Below, in pieces: positions 1 to 11,089 of a stretch of DNA of 64,000 nucleotides (position 1 is the first letter of the stretch; each line of letters opens with the position of its first letter). The stretch comes from Piezodorus guildinii (taxonomy: Eukaryota; Arthropoda; Insecta; Hemiptera; Pentatomidae). Position numbers and translations under genes: made by a program. Below the pieces are notes generated by a model. That model made no database searches, had not been told where the DNA came from, and worked only from the letters and a program-made list of their open reading frames with translations. Location of the stretch: NCBI GenBank assembly GCA_023052935.1, contig CM041295.1, positions 106,642,711 to 106,706,710 of the forward strand. Reading direction: 5' to 3'.

Positions 1-75
1 CCAAAGAGAAAAATTCGCTTCACAGACGGTTAAAAAGCTTTGCAGTGTGTGATATCTTAGGAGAAAGCATCTTCC
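1..75 (+). other. possible exon fragment at window edge
   Basis: The third frame is open across the whole 75 bases (24 codons) and ends directly before a consensus donor, GTAAGT at 76-81. The stretch is less A+T-rich than what follows. No protein family is recognised. A short open frame plus a donor can arise by chance, so this is only a candidate. Confidence 0.18.
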
Positions 76-81
76 GTAAGT

Positions 82-1192
82 GATTTACTCGGTTCAGAAC
101 TGGAATTTCAGTCTTGGAAGATGCATAACACTTCGCGCTTGTCTCTCATGCTACATGTAATATATCATTAAATGGGATATATGTTTATATTACGATAAAA
201 TAATATATATAAAAGAAATATCTGAGAAGTTTATATTGAAATCACCAATACCGCATTGTAAAATAACGAGTTGTTATAAATTAATAAACTAATATTGTTA
301 ATAATTTTTTTTAAATTTATAATATTTTAAACTGTTTCACTGTAAACTAAATGGGATTCCTATAGAAACGTAATTTTACTTTTAAAATGTAGTTTAAATA
401 GTTCATTAGAATTATAAAATATTAAAATAAAATAGAAACCGTTGTTATTTCTGTAGTTTTTTAATACGTACATAGGAATGAAGTTTTCATTTAATGGGAA
501 AATTAAATTTTCCTCCACCTGTGCTTCACTTTAAAATAAAAAACAAATAAGCTTAATCATTATTGATTTATGTTTTTATCTCTGCTGATTATTGAATATA
601 ATAACGAATAGGCGTTATAAAATCAACATATGTTTCTTACTAATTGTAAATTTTCTTTACGATAAACTTAAACTCCCTAAATCGGTCAGAGATTTTTAAA
701 CATACACCTCATTCAAATTGCAAAATTGAAATAGGTAAGCGAAAATAAAAAACTTTAAAAATGTATTTTTCAAGTAGAGAGGTAAGTAAGAGGTAAGAGA
801 TATTAGGTATCGGATTTTTTTTTATTTACTGTGTGGGTGTGAGCTGCTCATAAAATCTCTGTTTATATACTTAGATCAATATGAGTCATAAAAGTTTTTT
901 TCCGGAAGCTAATAAATTTTATGAAGCGGTATAGAGGTGAGCGTAGGTGGCGCTGGTTATATTGTATCCCCTCGTGTTTGAAGAAATTCTTTGCTCCCGC
1001 TCACTTTATAAATTGAGAGGATACTTAGCAGACGAAATCGATAGGAATGGCCCAGGCTCCCCGCCTCCTTTTGCGGCCCTTCAACCTGTATTCATATTTA
1101 ACAGAGAAAACTCACCTTTATTGTCTTCTTTTTTAAAAAATATTTATTGTATTTTATTATATAAATAATAATTACAGTCCGAATTTATTGAA
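82..1192. other. A+T-rich intergenic DNA, no gene seen
   Basis: Mostly A+T-rich. Around 134-150 a short piece matches the SINE-B head (gcgcttgtctctcatg). 930-1130 is somewhat richer in G+C, but its 73-codon frame opens with GTG and resembles nothing known. Confidence 0.5.
338..447 (+). repeat. short dispersed repeat, matches 63429-63547
   Basis: Shares ordered blocks (ctaaatggga, aaaatagaaacc-like end) with 63429-63547 in the same orientation. Family unknown. Confidence 0.45.
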
Positions 1193-1584
1193 AATTGAGA
1201 CGTTGATTTCCGAAAGGTACTAAAGGACATTTTTTACGAAATTGATTTTTTTACATATTTGTATTCTCATCATTTAGTTTTATCCTAAATATTCTATGTG
1301 ATTTTATATAATGAACTCTCAAGTCCTTAAAAAACGCGATTTAGAAATGCGCTCATTTTCTAAAACTACTAATTACGCCTTTATATTTGTTCCAAATCAT
1401 TCTAAAAAAAATCATTTCATAACTTTAATATGATGTTATTATTATAGTAAAAAAATAATTCTATATTTTAATGCAAAAAGAGCGAAATTAGCTAGTTTAA
1501 TAATATAGTAATTAGAGATTTTCGCGCTTCCTGTAAAATTTCCTAGAATGGATATAGTACCTTTTGGAAATCAACGTCTCAATT
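1193..1584. mobile_element. TIR390 MITE-like element, copy 1
   Basis: The ends are inverted repeats: TTGAGACGTTGATTTCC at the left and its complement GGAAATCAACGTCTCAA at the right, both running on into a GGTACTA/TAGTACC pair. Other copies lie at 36658-37037 and 49719-50114, with partial copies at 51590-51800 and 13823-13858. There is no coding capacity, so it is non-autonomous. The flanks are too A+T-rich to settle the TSD. Confidence 0.75.
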
Positions 1585-1726
1585 GATAATCGTTACTTTG
1601 AATTTGAACTTCTTCCGTGCTTTATTTATTTGTTAGAAGAAAATAAAAAAATATTTACAATACAGACCTTTTGTATACTTATAGAAATTTCTTTATTATG
1701 GTAATAAATTTGAATGAATCGATCGA

Positions 1727-1752
1727 TTTTTTTTTTTTTTTTTTTTTTTTTT
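1727..1752. repeat. poly(T), 26 bases
   Basis: Uninterrupted T-run, with no recognisable element attached to it. Confidence 0.9.
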
Positions 1753-1946
1753 ATATTACTTATTTATATCATACGCTTATTGTTATCATACTGTGAATTT
1801 TTCACTTATCACTACGGTTTTCTCAAAAACGGCTCTTACTATTCTAAATAAACTCACTAAATCGATGTTTAAATGACTCTGACATCATTCAGGTTTCATG
1901 CTGATTGAAACAGTCCGACAGGGCTTAAATGCTGATATTTTACAGT

Positions 1947-1954
1947 TTCTTCCT
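1947..1954 (+). repeat. TSD of SINE-A, left copy
   Basis: TTCTTCCT at 1947-1954 recurs at 2292-2299 on the other side of the SINE, and both join cleanly onto Rep850 sequence. Confidence 0.75.
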
Positions 1955-1991
<37 letters not shown>

Positions 1992-2291
1992 TACCACTAC
2001 AACCCATGAAGGGTCTTTGGCTCAGTACATAGAGATCCGTACTGTTTCTAGGCCAAAGGCCGTGCAATGAGATGATCAGCCTAGATCACGCTTAGCCGCC
2101 AGGTTTTTTTCCCAATTTTGGGTACCCACTTCAAAAAGCAGGCTCTACCCCAGGAGGGTTCCCGTACCCTAGGATCGCCCCCCCCCGGCCGAAATAACAG
2201 AATAATTAATATTATGCAACAGCCGGGATTCGAACCTAGGACCAGGAGAATAGTTGACTAGTTCTCTATCCACTAGACCAGGGCCGCTCTC
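1955..2291 (-). mobile_element. SINE-A, tRNA-derived, T-tailed
   Basis: Read on the minus strand, it opens with a tRNA-like head containing box A (TGGTCTAGTGGATAG) and box B (GGTTCGAATCC). These are the internal RNA polymerase III promoter elements of tRNA-derived SINEs. A ~230-base body follows, ending GGTACAGG and then 32 T (plus-strand A, 1956-1987). The TSD TTCTTCCT lies one base beyond the T-run, so the T-run belongs to the insertion. Other copies: 15290-15560, 25711-25998, 30601-30906, 63788-64000, and fragments at 3618, 3945 and 36532. Confidence 0.88.
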
Positions 2292-2482
2292 TTCTTCCTT
2301 TAAAGTACCTTTAATTTTGCATATTGGAATAAATTAACTATTTTTTGTTAGCATTGATAAAAACCGAGTAAATGAACAAGTCGAACAAATTCTCTAACAA
2401 ACTAAAGGAAATAAGAGCAAACAAATTTGGTTTAGGTAAAGTTTGTTTCTTTCGAAAATATTCATAGTAATGTAGATGTATA

Positions 2483-2744
2483 GGAGAGCCAGTGTCTGAG
2501 TGGCTAGCGCGCTTGTCTCTCATGTTAAGGGTTGTGAGTTCGAATCCCAGTCCCGGTGGGATTTTTATAAGGTTGTAATTGAATGGGGATTCACTCACAG
2601 CCTCTCCCCCAGGTATGTGAGACCCGTCAGCCAAATGGTGGCTACTCACAAAAGTTAGGCGTAGGGAATGAATGTCACTACACTACAAAATGCATCGAGA
2701 AACGTAAGGCATCACGGCCTGTCGCGCCACTGGAAAAAAAAATT
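2483..2744 (+). mobile_element. SINE-B, tRNA-derived
   Basis: The head has box A-like TGTCTGAGTGGCTAGCG and box B GAGTTCGAATCCC. The body has the landmarks CCCCCAGGTATGTGAG and CTACTCACAAAAG, and the tail is A-rich. The 10-base TSD TAGATGTATA is at 2473-2482 and 2745-2754. A second copy is at 45055-45305. Confidence 0.88.
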
Positions 2745-3020
2745 TAGATGTATAATATACCGTTGGAAAGCTTTAGATTTGTGACAAAATTTATCTTACA
2801 TACAAAGTTGTTTAAGGTAATAGAAATAGAGAATCATGAAAAGCGGATAATAATCTATTTTTATATCATTTAATCTATGATAAATATTTTCACCGAAACT
2901 GAATATATTTCTTTAATTTTTTTTTTAATTCTAACCTTATTTAAAAGTTCATAAATTGTTTTAGCGACGGAGTTAAGTAAAAATCTTGCGTTGCGCGCAC
3001 TATTATTTCTTACAATATTA

Positions 3021-3070
3021 TCGAAAACTACTCTAACGATTCCGATTAAACTCGTTAAATCGATGTCTAA
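3021..3070 (-). repeat. Rep850 fragment
   Basis: Matches the reverse Rep850 segment containing ACTCTAACGATTCCGATTAA and ATCGATGT. It lies just beyond the previous copy, so it is a separate remnant. Confidence 0.5.
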
Positions 3071-3409
3071 TTAAACGGTCTTTAATGAAGGCCAGGGTTT
3101 ATCCTCATTGCTACACCCTTCAGTGGCTTAGCAACCGGATTTACCAAATTTCTTCAGCCAAAGCCCCCTTAACTTCGTTTATTCAATAATTAACCTTATC
3201 TCGTTAAAAATATAAATAATTTGACTAATTGATAATACTGATTTTAATAGAATAATGATTTGAAAAAAAAAAAAAATCATATTTAAGATGATCGTAGAAA
3301 GTAATGGAAAGTACGAACATTTCAAAAACTTAAGTCATTCTTACAGGTAGCAATTTCTATAGTTATATTTTTTAAGTGAAAAACAGTTAAAATTCAATAT
3401 AAAATTACC

Positions 3410-3515
3410 TCAAAACGTGTATGTCCATTGAAAACTGGAATTCGAAAATTTCAAGAGCGCATTACTTTTCCTTACTATGTATTTTATATAGAGGTAAATG
3501 AAAGTAATATATATG
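3410..3515 (+). repeat. Rep850 3' end fragment
   Basis: Carries the family end: AAAACGTGTAT, then GAAAACTGGAATTCGAAAAT, then TTCCTTACTATGTA and GAGGTAAATGAAAGTA. Confidence 0.75.
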
Positions 3516-3617
3516 ATTTCAATTTTAATATATTTTAAAAAAAGTCATCCAATTCTTAACTCCCTGCCTCATCCGACCTACGGCGCACGCTAAATTTTCG
3601 ATATATATATAAATAAT

Positions 3618-3735
3618 AGGAGTCTTGAGCTTAATGCTTTTTGGGATTCGTACTGTTTCAAGGCAAACGGCCGTGCAAGGTGATGACTAGGCCGAGATCA
3701 AGCATAACCACCAGTTTTTCCCCAATGAACGCGAA
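3618..3735 (-). mobile_element. SINE-A 3' fragment
   Basis: Contains body landmarks of SINE-A (ATTCGTACTGTTTCAAGGC, ACGGCCGTGCAAGGTGATGA). The tRNA-like head is missing. Confidence 0.75.
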
Positions 3736-3944
3736 AAAAAAATACATCCCCATGGATACCATCTTAATGGTTGATATTTCTTTCAGGTTGGTGAGAATGC
3801 GGCAAGCCTGTCAACTGGCAACTGTTGTTTTCATCTGCTCAACTCTTTTTTTTTCTTGTTTTCCTTTATTTTAAACAAAACATACGTGTTTTCGAATCAT
3901 TTTACTGATAGAGTAATCCGAAATAAAAAATAAAAAAACTCTGC

Positions 3945-4145
3945 CTGCATCCCATGAGGAGTATCTTCAGTTCAGTGCATGGGATCCATAATGTTTCTAA
4001 CTGACGAGGCAGAGATCTCTCTTAACTGGCATTTTTTCCCCTATTTTTCGAGTACCCACTTCACAAGGACTGGTTGATCACCAATACTTCAAGGTCGTCC
4101 CACGGTGACTCGGACAACAGTATTCAAGTGCTCTATCTACCGACT
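3945..4145 (-). mobile_element. diverged SINE-A copy
   Basis: Follows the SINE-A order: CCCATGAGG, AATGTTTCTA, GAGTACCCACTTCACA, then degraded head sequence ending near TCTATCTACCGAC. Box B is no longer recognisable. Old copy. Confidence 0.6.
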
Positions 4146-5034
4146 ATTTACATACAGTATAGATAGAAAAATAAAATGTAGAAATTATTGCGCGACCGAA
4201 AAAAAAAATTAAATAAATGCCTTTACTTAAGTAATACCTATATAAAAAGGACACTTTTAAATTGTAATATAAACATGGTATAAATAAATGTATTAGTCAT
4301 ATAGCTGACAAATATTACCTCAGTATTAAACCCAGAGTTGGCGTATTTAATTGTCGGTTAATTTCAAAGCATTATTTGCTTCCAGTAGCCTGGTGTAAAA
4401 AATATTTATTTATATAGGATTTGTATTTTTTTAATTTTCACCAATAACCGGACCCTTTTGATCTGGTTTTGAATGTTTAAGTAATGTTAATTAAATGAAT
4501 GTTAATTTTCCGTTGAAGTAATGTTATTAAATTCAGATTAATATTTGAAATTAGTTTGGTCAGATTGACATTTTCAATAAACCTGAATTTGTTTACTCTT
4601 TTGCTAATTTTCGATAATTTTTTTTTTTAAATGAACTAATGGTAAACTCGATTTATGATTCGTTTTTTTCTGTCATTCGTAGCAAATAGTTAAAAAAGCA
4701 AAAAAAAAAACAACAACAAAAAACATGAAGAGTGTAGATGAAAAAAAAGGATATTAAGTTAAATACTATAACAAAACAAATTAATATTTAATATATATAA
4801 AACGTCCAGAATAAGAATTATTTTTATTTCATTTCAAAACTAGTTAATTATTTCTAATCAACAAATTCATTGAAACTTTGGATAAAATCTTTTTTAGAAA
4901 TTCGAAATTTGAGTCTAGTTAGATTATTTCACTAAGTACAGAACCTGTATGATATTATATCCCATTTACTTTTACATAAATACAGATGTTGAATCCAGAT
5001 CGATATAAAATTATAAAAATGTGTGAAATAAATA
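4146..5034. other. A+T-rich, no gene seen
   Basis: Low-complexity A+T-rich DNA with scattered A-runs. I see no coding or family signal. Confidence 0.5.
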
Positions 5035-5690
5035 ATATGAGCTTACCAGAAGAGGCACTTTATACCATGTATTTTGCACCTTTTTTCGATTTTCTCTAAA
5101 ACGGCTCAGACGATTTTGATTAAACTCGCTATATCGATGTAAAATTTAATGGGATTTAATATCATGTAGGTTTTATTCTGATTAAAACGGTCTGACAGGG
5201 CTTAAATGCCGATATTTTTTTCCACTAAAGTACCTTTAATTTTGTAGATTCAATAAAAATAATTATATTATCTTGTTAACGCTGAAGAAAAACTGGTAAA
5301 TATATAAATTGAATAAATTCCATACCCAACTAAAGGAGAAAACAGGAAAAATATGTTTTTAATGCAATTTTTCGTTTTTGAACATAAGAGCAGTAAAATA
5401 CATGTATGATATACCGTTGGAAAGCTAAAGATTTTAGAAAAAATATTATCTCATACACAAGCTTTTAAAAGTTGATAGAGAGTGATGAAATGAACATACA
5501 ACGAACTGATTATTTTAGATAATGATATAATAGTTTTTTTAATAAAACACATGTTTCTATAGAAATTTAATTTAATTAATTCCTTTATATTTTCACGTAT
5601 TTTTAACTCTAACTGTATTTGAAAATTCTTTCATTGATTTTAAAAATAGAGGTAAGTGAAAGTCGTGTGTTGCCCGCACCAGATTTTTTT
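5035..5690 (-). repeat. Rep850 copy
   Basis: Reverse copy running from GAGCTTACCAGAAGAGGCAC to GTGAAAGTCGTGTGTTGCCC. The end with AAAACTGGAATTC is missing, so it is truncated at that side. Confidence 0.8.
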
Positions 5691-6529
5691 CTCATTGTTA
5701 TGATCTCTGTTCACACTTTCTTTTAACACCTCATATTTATTTCTTATTCTATGCTGTTATGTACCCAGTCCCCTCACGTATGTTTATCAGTTTAATATTA
5801 TAGACAGTTAAAATTATTCGTCTTACAAAATACGTCTTTGTTATTAATTTAAATGAACTAGTTGCTCACATATATACGAACCTATGCGGCATTCGGTCGT
5901 ATTATTATGGAACCTTATTATTATTATTATATAAACACAACATAATCATAGTCTCAGAGTCAGTGTTTCCGCTTATTTCTTCCTCCCCCTTTCCATATTC
6001 ATATATTTTTCCCTTATACGATATATCCTTACATATAATTGTTAGTTTAATATAACATTGCTTTAAAAAAAAATCTCCATTCATATTGTTTCTCGTTTCT
6101 AATGATTACATTGTTTTTTATACACTACCTATGTTCTTTACTATGTTTTTTATATATAATATTATTATTAGTTGCACACATATATTCCCACATATGCGCT
6201 TTTATTTTCTTAATTTACATAAATATTCTATTTTACGTTTGTGCTTTGTTATCGGTTAGGGAAAAAAACTCAATCAACTATATAAAAAAGGTGATTCAGA
6301 TTATTATTGAAGATGGAAAATGATCTAATAAAAATAGTAGTTGATGCCCGTGGCTTCTCAATCTATCCCTTGAGATGCCTGTTGCATCTAAACCCCTCTC
6401 TCTACCTTACTAACTTAAAGCTTTTAAAAGAATTTTGTAATCCCTCTGCATAATTTAATCCTCGTATCAGTAATAAATTAATGTAGATAGATGTTTATGA
6501 CATTTATTTTTATCCGTAGTTCTGTTTTC
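5691..6529. other. A+T-rich, no gene seen
   Basis: Two short similar pieces occur (around 5745-5900 and 5990-6190, sharing CACATATAT-type stretches and ATTCATAT). No coding signal; the 73-codon frame at 6102 is low-complexity. Confidence 0.45.
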
Positions 6530-7255
6530 TTAAAATGTTAGTATACCTTCGTAGTTTAGCCCAAAAAACGAAATGTCGTACGAGACTGAAATTTGACATT
6601 TTAGACCAGTATATTCCTGGGATGCTACTACGAATTTTCCTCTACAAAAGTGCCACTTTATGCGATGCAGTTTGCACCTTTTACGATTTTCCCATATACG
6701 GCTCGAATTATGAATAAACTCTCTATGCAAATGTAAATTTAAAAAACAAAACAATTTATTGATATTTACAACTGTACATATAATATATACAACAAGTAAA
6801 TGGGCTAACAATGTAAAATTAAATGGGATTTCATGTCAGTATTTATTCAAATTTTTAAAATTCTGCCTTTAAATTACTTTTTTATACAAAAAAAGTAACT
6901 ATTTATAAAAAAAGTAACCATCCATAACCATTTATTGATATTAGCTTGATAAAAAATGTTTACATATGAAATATGGAAGAATTTTATAACCAACTTAAGT
7001 GAAAACAGTAGAAAATTGTTTCCTTCTCCATTTTTTTTTTTTAATTTTCACAAATAAGAATAAATATACAGATGTATAATATACCTTTAGAAAGCTAAAT
7101 ATTTCAGGAAGAAAGTTATTTAAAAAAAAAGTTGTAGAAGGTTAATGTAAATGAACGAGAAGCATACAAACTTAAGACATTGTTGTAAAGTTGTCGTAAT
7201 TTCTATTGCTATATTAGTTAATCTAAAATATAAGATATATATATAGTAAAATAAG
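6530..7255 (-). repeat. Rep850 copy, split by a LINE 3' end
   Basis: Reverse Rep850 blocks (ATTTTCCTCTACAAAAGTGCC, TTGCACCTTTTACGATTTT, TATACCTTTAGAAAGCT). A 72-bp insertion at 6738-6809 interrupts it. The part from 6930 on is duplicated in inverted orientation at 8550-8877. Confidence 0.7.
6738..6809 (-). mobile_element. very short 3' end of a Jockey-like LINE
   Basis: On the minus strand it reads GCCCATTTACTTGTTGTA...GTAAATATCAATAAA and then a T-rich tail. The same 3' UTR end follows the Jockey-like fragment ending at 24046. The TSD AATGTAAA lies at 6730-6737 and 6810-6817. This is an extremely 5'-truncated insertion whose tail is not poly(A). Confidence 0.65.
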
Positions 7256-7271
7256 TTCGTATTGGTTTTAA

Positions 7272-7420
7272 TAGGGGTACTCACTACGTTTGCTATAGCA
7301 TGCTATTTGTATTATTTTGCTAAACCCTTCGAGTTTCTACATTTATTTCCTGTATAAAATTGATGGGTTTAGCACAATAGCACAAATAGCATGCTATAGC
7401 AAACGTAGTGAGTACCCCTA
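7272..7420. mobile_element. PalMITE copy a (palindromic MITE)
   Basis: Near-perfect palindrome beginning GGGGTACTCACTACGTTTGC and ending with its complement. It is 145 bp between flanking TA dinucleotides, which may be the TSD. It shares a private base (CATTTATTTCC in the centre) with copy b. Confidence 0.85.
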
Positions 7421-7502
7421 CTATTTCAATTTAATTCTCTCTGTGTTTATAACATCATATTTTTTGGTAAATGATGTTTACATATTATAAAAAAGTATAA
7501 GT

Positions 7503-7665
7503 TAATGTGCTCTTATGCCCAGTTTCAACCGAGATTCCATATTATAAAGTGGTATTTTGCTTGCTTAACTGTCCGTAAGTGGTTTGCTGTGTTTACAACT
7601 GAAAATTTTGACTTGGAAGATGTAAAGCGCTCGGTTCGTCCTTCAACTGTTGATGATGGCCAAAT
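7503..7665 (+). pseudogene. mariner-like transposase N-terminal fragment (copy in left arm)
   Basis: The frame from 7505 encodes the part of a mariner transposase that links the helix-turn-helix DNA-binding region to the catalytic core. Residues read TVRKWFAVF, then ENFDLEDVKRSVRPSTVDDG, against the family pattern of a WF..F motif followed by (G/N)FDLED..RSGRPS..DD. The similarity stops where the inverted-repeat arm ends (7665). Beyond that the frame is unrelated, so this copy was truncated by the duplication event. No D,D34D catalytic residues are present, so it is inactive. Confidence 0.8.
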
Positions 7666-7771
7666 ATATATATACACAAAGTTGTACTGAGTAATGGAAA
7701 ACGGTTTATTTAGAAGTCTTGAAATTTATTTTAATTAAGGAGCTAAGTGAAAGACCTCAAGCCTAACCTTA

Positions 7772-7955
7772 TCTTAAATATGAAATTTTAGTTTTTTAAG
7801 ACATTTTTTTTGAGCTAGACTTACCACACAAAGCCCTTTTTGGGGAACTTGGTCATTTTGACTTTCTAATTTCAATTTAAAACTCAAGTGTCAAAATTTT
7901 CACGATTGCAATAGCTACACCTACTATGTAATTCATATATAGGTAAGTGACTGTA
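7772..7955 (+). repeat. Rep850 3' end in the inverted-repeat spacer
   Basis: Contains AAATATGAAATTTTAG, CTTACCACACA, GGAACTTGGTCATTTTGA, TTTTCACGATTGCAATA and the GGTAAGTGA end. Confidence 0.7.
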
Positions 7956-8074
7956 AAGAATTACATTAAATATCGATGTAACAATTTATTGGGTTCTAAA
8001 ATAAGATCGTAGCGTTTTTTACAGGTGATCTCAATAAAACTTCAGATTTTTGTAAATATTGTTAATAAATTATA

Positions 8075-8298
8075 TTCTGTGATATCCCCGTGTCGTAGGC
8101 AGGTAATGGGGATTATTGATAATGAGCAATGCTTGAATTTGGCCATCATCAACAGTTGAAGGACGAACCGAGCGCTTTACATCTTCCAAGTCAAAATTTT
8201 CAGTTGTAAACACAGCAAACCACTTACGGACAGTTAAGCAAGCAAAATATCACTTTATAATATGGAATCTCGGTTGAAACTGGGCATAAGAACACATT
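8075..8298 (-). pseudogene. mariner-like transposase N-terminal fragment (longer copy)
   Basis: Minus-strand counterpart of 7503-7665, but it continues past the arm boundary: after STVDDGQI it reads QALLIINNPHYLPTTRGY and then a stop. The extra residues also fit mariner transposases, where the linker is followed by I.ALIENNP.YTTRE. This is therefore the parental copy and the left arm is a truncated duplicate. There is no catalytic domain, no full ORF, and no mariner terminal repeats in sight. Confidence 0.8.
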
Positions 8299-8877
8299 AA
8301 CTTATACTTTTTTATAATATGTAAACATCATTTACCAAAAAATATGATGTTATAAACACAGAGAGAATTAAATTGAAATAGTAGGGGTACTCACTACGTT
8401 TGCTATAGCATGCTATTTGTGCTATTGTGCTAAACCCATCAATTTTATACAGGAAATAAATGTAGAAACTCGACGGGTTTAGCAAAATAATACAAATAGC
8501 ATGCTATAGCAAACGTAGTGAGTACCCCTATTAAAACCAATACGAACTTATTTTACTATATATATATATATCTTATATTTTAGATTAAATAATATAGCAA
8601 TAGAAATTACGACAACTTTACAACAATGTCTTAAGTTTGTATGCTTCTCGTTCATTTACATTAACCTTCTACAACTTTTTTTGTTAAATAACTTTCTTCC
8701 TGAAATATTTAGCTTTCTAAAGGTATATTATACATCTGTATATTTATTCTTATTTGTAAAAATTAAAAAAAAAAAATGGAGAAGGAAACAATTTTCTACT
8801 GTTTTCACTTAAGTTGGTTATAAAATTCTTCCATATTTCATATGTAAACATTTTTTATCAAGCTAATATCAATAAAT
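8137..8877. repeat. right arm of the large inverted repeat
   Basis: Inverse of 6930-7665. Small differences include one base in the MITE centre and the length of an AT run near 8563-8572. Confidence 0.92.
8382..8530. mobile_element. PalMITE copy b
   Basis: Mirror counterpart of copy a, in the right arm. The shared private variant shows both descend from one insertion that was later duplicated. Confidence 0.85.
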
Positions 8878-9762
8878 TAGGTTAGTAAGTTCCATATCAC
8901 TATTCCTGTAATTATTAGACATATTTAATAATAGGATAATAAACATATTAATACGGTATTAAATCGAACAATAAAACTAACTATGAAATTGAAATTAATC
9001 TAGTGGAAATAATTCTTAAATTTATAGCAGATTTCTCATCTTTACTATATTTACAGAACATAAATACTAGCTTGGATATCAGTCCACCAGGAAGATGATC
9101 CACTTATATGGTCAATAAAACCAAATAAATATAAAGAAATAAAAAATATACATTATTCATGCATAAAAGTAGGAATATAAAAATAAGCTTTGTTTTACAT
9201 TTAGAACGAACAAAATATAAATATGGCTTATCTGACATAACTCGTCTACTTTTATTTATCTAGTATAGTTAAACTATTATATTAAAATCTCCATAAAGTT
9301 TAAAACTTATGTTATAAATATTAATAATGTATTATAACGCATTTACATGAAATTTCTATTATTTTGTTTCCCGTAAAAAAAACCTCTCCGAAAATATTTT
9401 TTTCGTCTATATGTATTTAAGACAGTAAACTTTTCGATTAGATGTACTATGTTCATTCTTCTTACAATCACAAATAGAACATGTATTAACAATATGCATT
9501 GATGATTTACAATTCAAATTTATGAGTTCACCTTTGGTTCTAAAACGGTCTGTATTAATTCTGTAGGGTTTTCATCTATATAATCATCGATATAATCGAC
9601 GTCGAAAGGACAGTTTTTTATAAATAAAATTGTTATTAAAACTCATAACGGAGTTCATTAATATTTTATTTTTATTTTGCTACATCCACGAAATCCCTAT
9701 AAAATGGTCTGTCCAAATTAATTTATATGCCCTTCGTAAACAATTAACATCTTTAGAAAAAA
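8878..9762. other. A+T-rich, no gene seen
   Basis: No repeat family or coding signal recognised. Confidence 0.45.
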
Positions 9763-10330
9763 TCCGGTGTGCCTAACACACGACTTTTACGTACGTCCGT
9801 TGTTAAAATCAATTTATGAACTAGTTGAAAAAGGGTTAAACCATTACATTTAGTTTCAATCTAAAATTAAAAATCTATCAATAGAAATTATTATCTATAA
9901 CAATAACTTACTCTTATCCGCTTTTCATCGCTCTCCATTACCTTACACAACTTTCTATAACAAAACATTTTTTGACAAATATTATACGTCTATATTACTA
10001 TTCTAATGTTCTAATATCAGCATTTAAGCCCCGTCGAACTATTTGAATCAGAAATAAACCTACATCGTGTTTATTTTAAATCATTATAGCCGTTTTTGAG
10101 AAAATCGTAAAAAGATACAAAATGCATAATATTAAGTGGTTCTTCTAGTTCGCCAATTTTATTGAAAAAGTTTCTGTGACATCTCTGCAATTTACGCTTT
10201 AATCTTTTTGGAATTTTCGAGCTGGAGACCTTTTTACGGGACTTGTTTATTTGCTCTAAGGGAAACCTGAAAACGTATATTTCCAGTGAAAACTCAAGTC
10301 TTAAAAAATATTAAATAATATATTTCATTC
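9763..10330 (+). repeat. Rep850 copy
   Basis: Forward copy from TGTGCCTAACACACGAC to AAAACGTATATTTCCAGTGA. It lacks the terminal GTAAGTGAAAGT. Confidence 0.75.
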
Positions 10331-10841
10331 GTGGGCATAGAAATTGCATCACCTATAACTGCTTTAATTTTTTATGGTAATGAATTATAGCGAATCGAGT
10401 ATTTTTCTTATTTTCTAGTTATTTATATTATAAGCTTAATGAAATAAAGAAAGTAAGAAAAAAAAAAATTTTTAGTTCTTGGTTACTTGTTTTAACTACT
10501 AAAAAATTACATTTGTAATTATGTAGAATTTTAAGCGTTTTGCCATCAGAAACAATTAACAGAGTGAGGTTATATGAAGTTGAAGAATCTTCACGAGAAA
10601 AAGTGGTGACTCAAGTCAATAGTGGCCAGTTTTGAAAATTAATATATTTTATTAAAATTTTTATTTAAAGTTTAAAATTAATTTAAACTTCTATATTTTT
10701 TCATCGATCTGTGTGCTTGCCTTTAATTTTTAATATATAATATTATATTTTTGTGTAATCAGTATTTTTTTTTTTAAATATGCGGTAATCTTTAATTTTG
10801 TAGCATTTTTTTTTATTGAGCGATGCAATTCCTATGACCAC
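10331..10841. mobile_element. TIR511 element, copy 1
   Basis: The left end GTGGGCATAGAAATTGCATC is mirrored at the right end (10822-10841) with two mismatches in 20. Internal sequence matches 14070-14344 in reverse, including ATTATGTAGAATTTTAAGC and AAACAATTAACA. Non-coding, so a non-autonomous DNA element is likely. Confidence 0.6.
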
Positions 10842-11000
10842 CATATATATATGTAATTAAAAGTAAAAAAAAATAGGCTTGTTTAAATGCGTATTAAGTG
10901 AGGAGATATAATAATAAATAATGATAATCAAAAATGTAAAGTGTTTAGTATGGATTTGACGATTGATTCTGTTAGGGTATAATTTGGAAAATTATACTGC

Positions 11001-11040
11001 ATTGTATTTATTGTATTGTATTGTATTGTATTGCATTGTA
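11001..11040 (+). repeat. (ATTGT)n microsatellite
   Basis: Pentanucleotide repeat with two imperfect units. Confidence 0.9.
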
Positions 11041-11089
11041 TCCGACGTCCAAGGTCAGTATCGATGTTGTTTATTGATTTAAAAAAAAA

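Larger units (their letters stand above)
1775..3005 (-). repeat. Rep850 copy, interrupted by two SINEs
   Basis: Reverse-oriented copy of the commonest repeat in the window. Diagnostic blocks are the CTCAAAAACGGCTC-like, CAGGGCTTAAATG and ATACCGTTGGAAAGCT stretches and the end GTTGCGCGCAC. SINE-A (1955-2291) and SINE-B (2483-2744) split it, so it is older than both. Confidence 0.8.
6930..7665. repeat. left arm of a large inverted repeat
   Basis: Inversely matches 8137-8877 with few differences by eye. It contains Rep850 sequence, one copy of the palindromic MITE and the beginning of a mariner-like transposase. The two arms are separated by ~470 bases. Confidence 0.92.

Noticed and set aside
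947..1168. 73-codon frame in a G+C-richer patch
   Set aside because: Opens with GTG, ends in A+T-rich DNA, has no family motif or splice context.
2338..2649. 103-codon minus-strand frame
   Set aside because: Runs through SINE-B and Rep850; a by-product of repeats.
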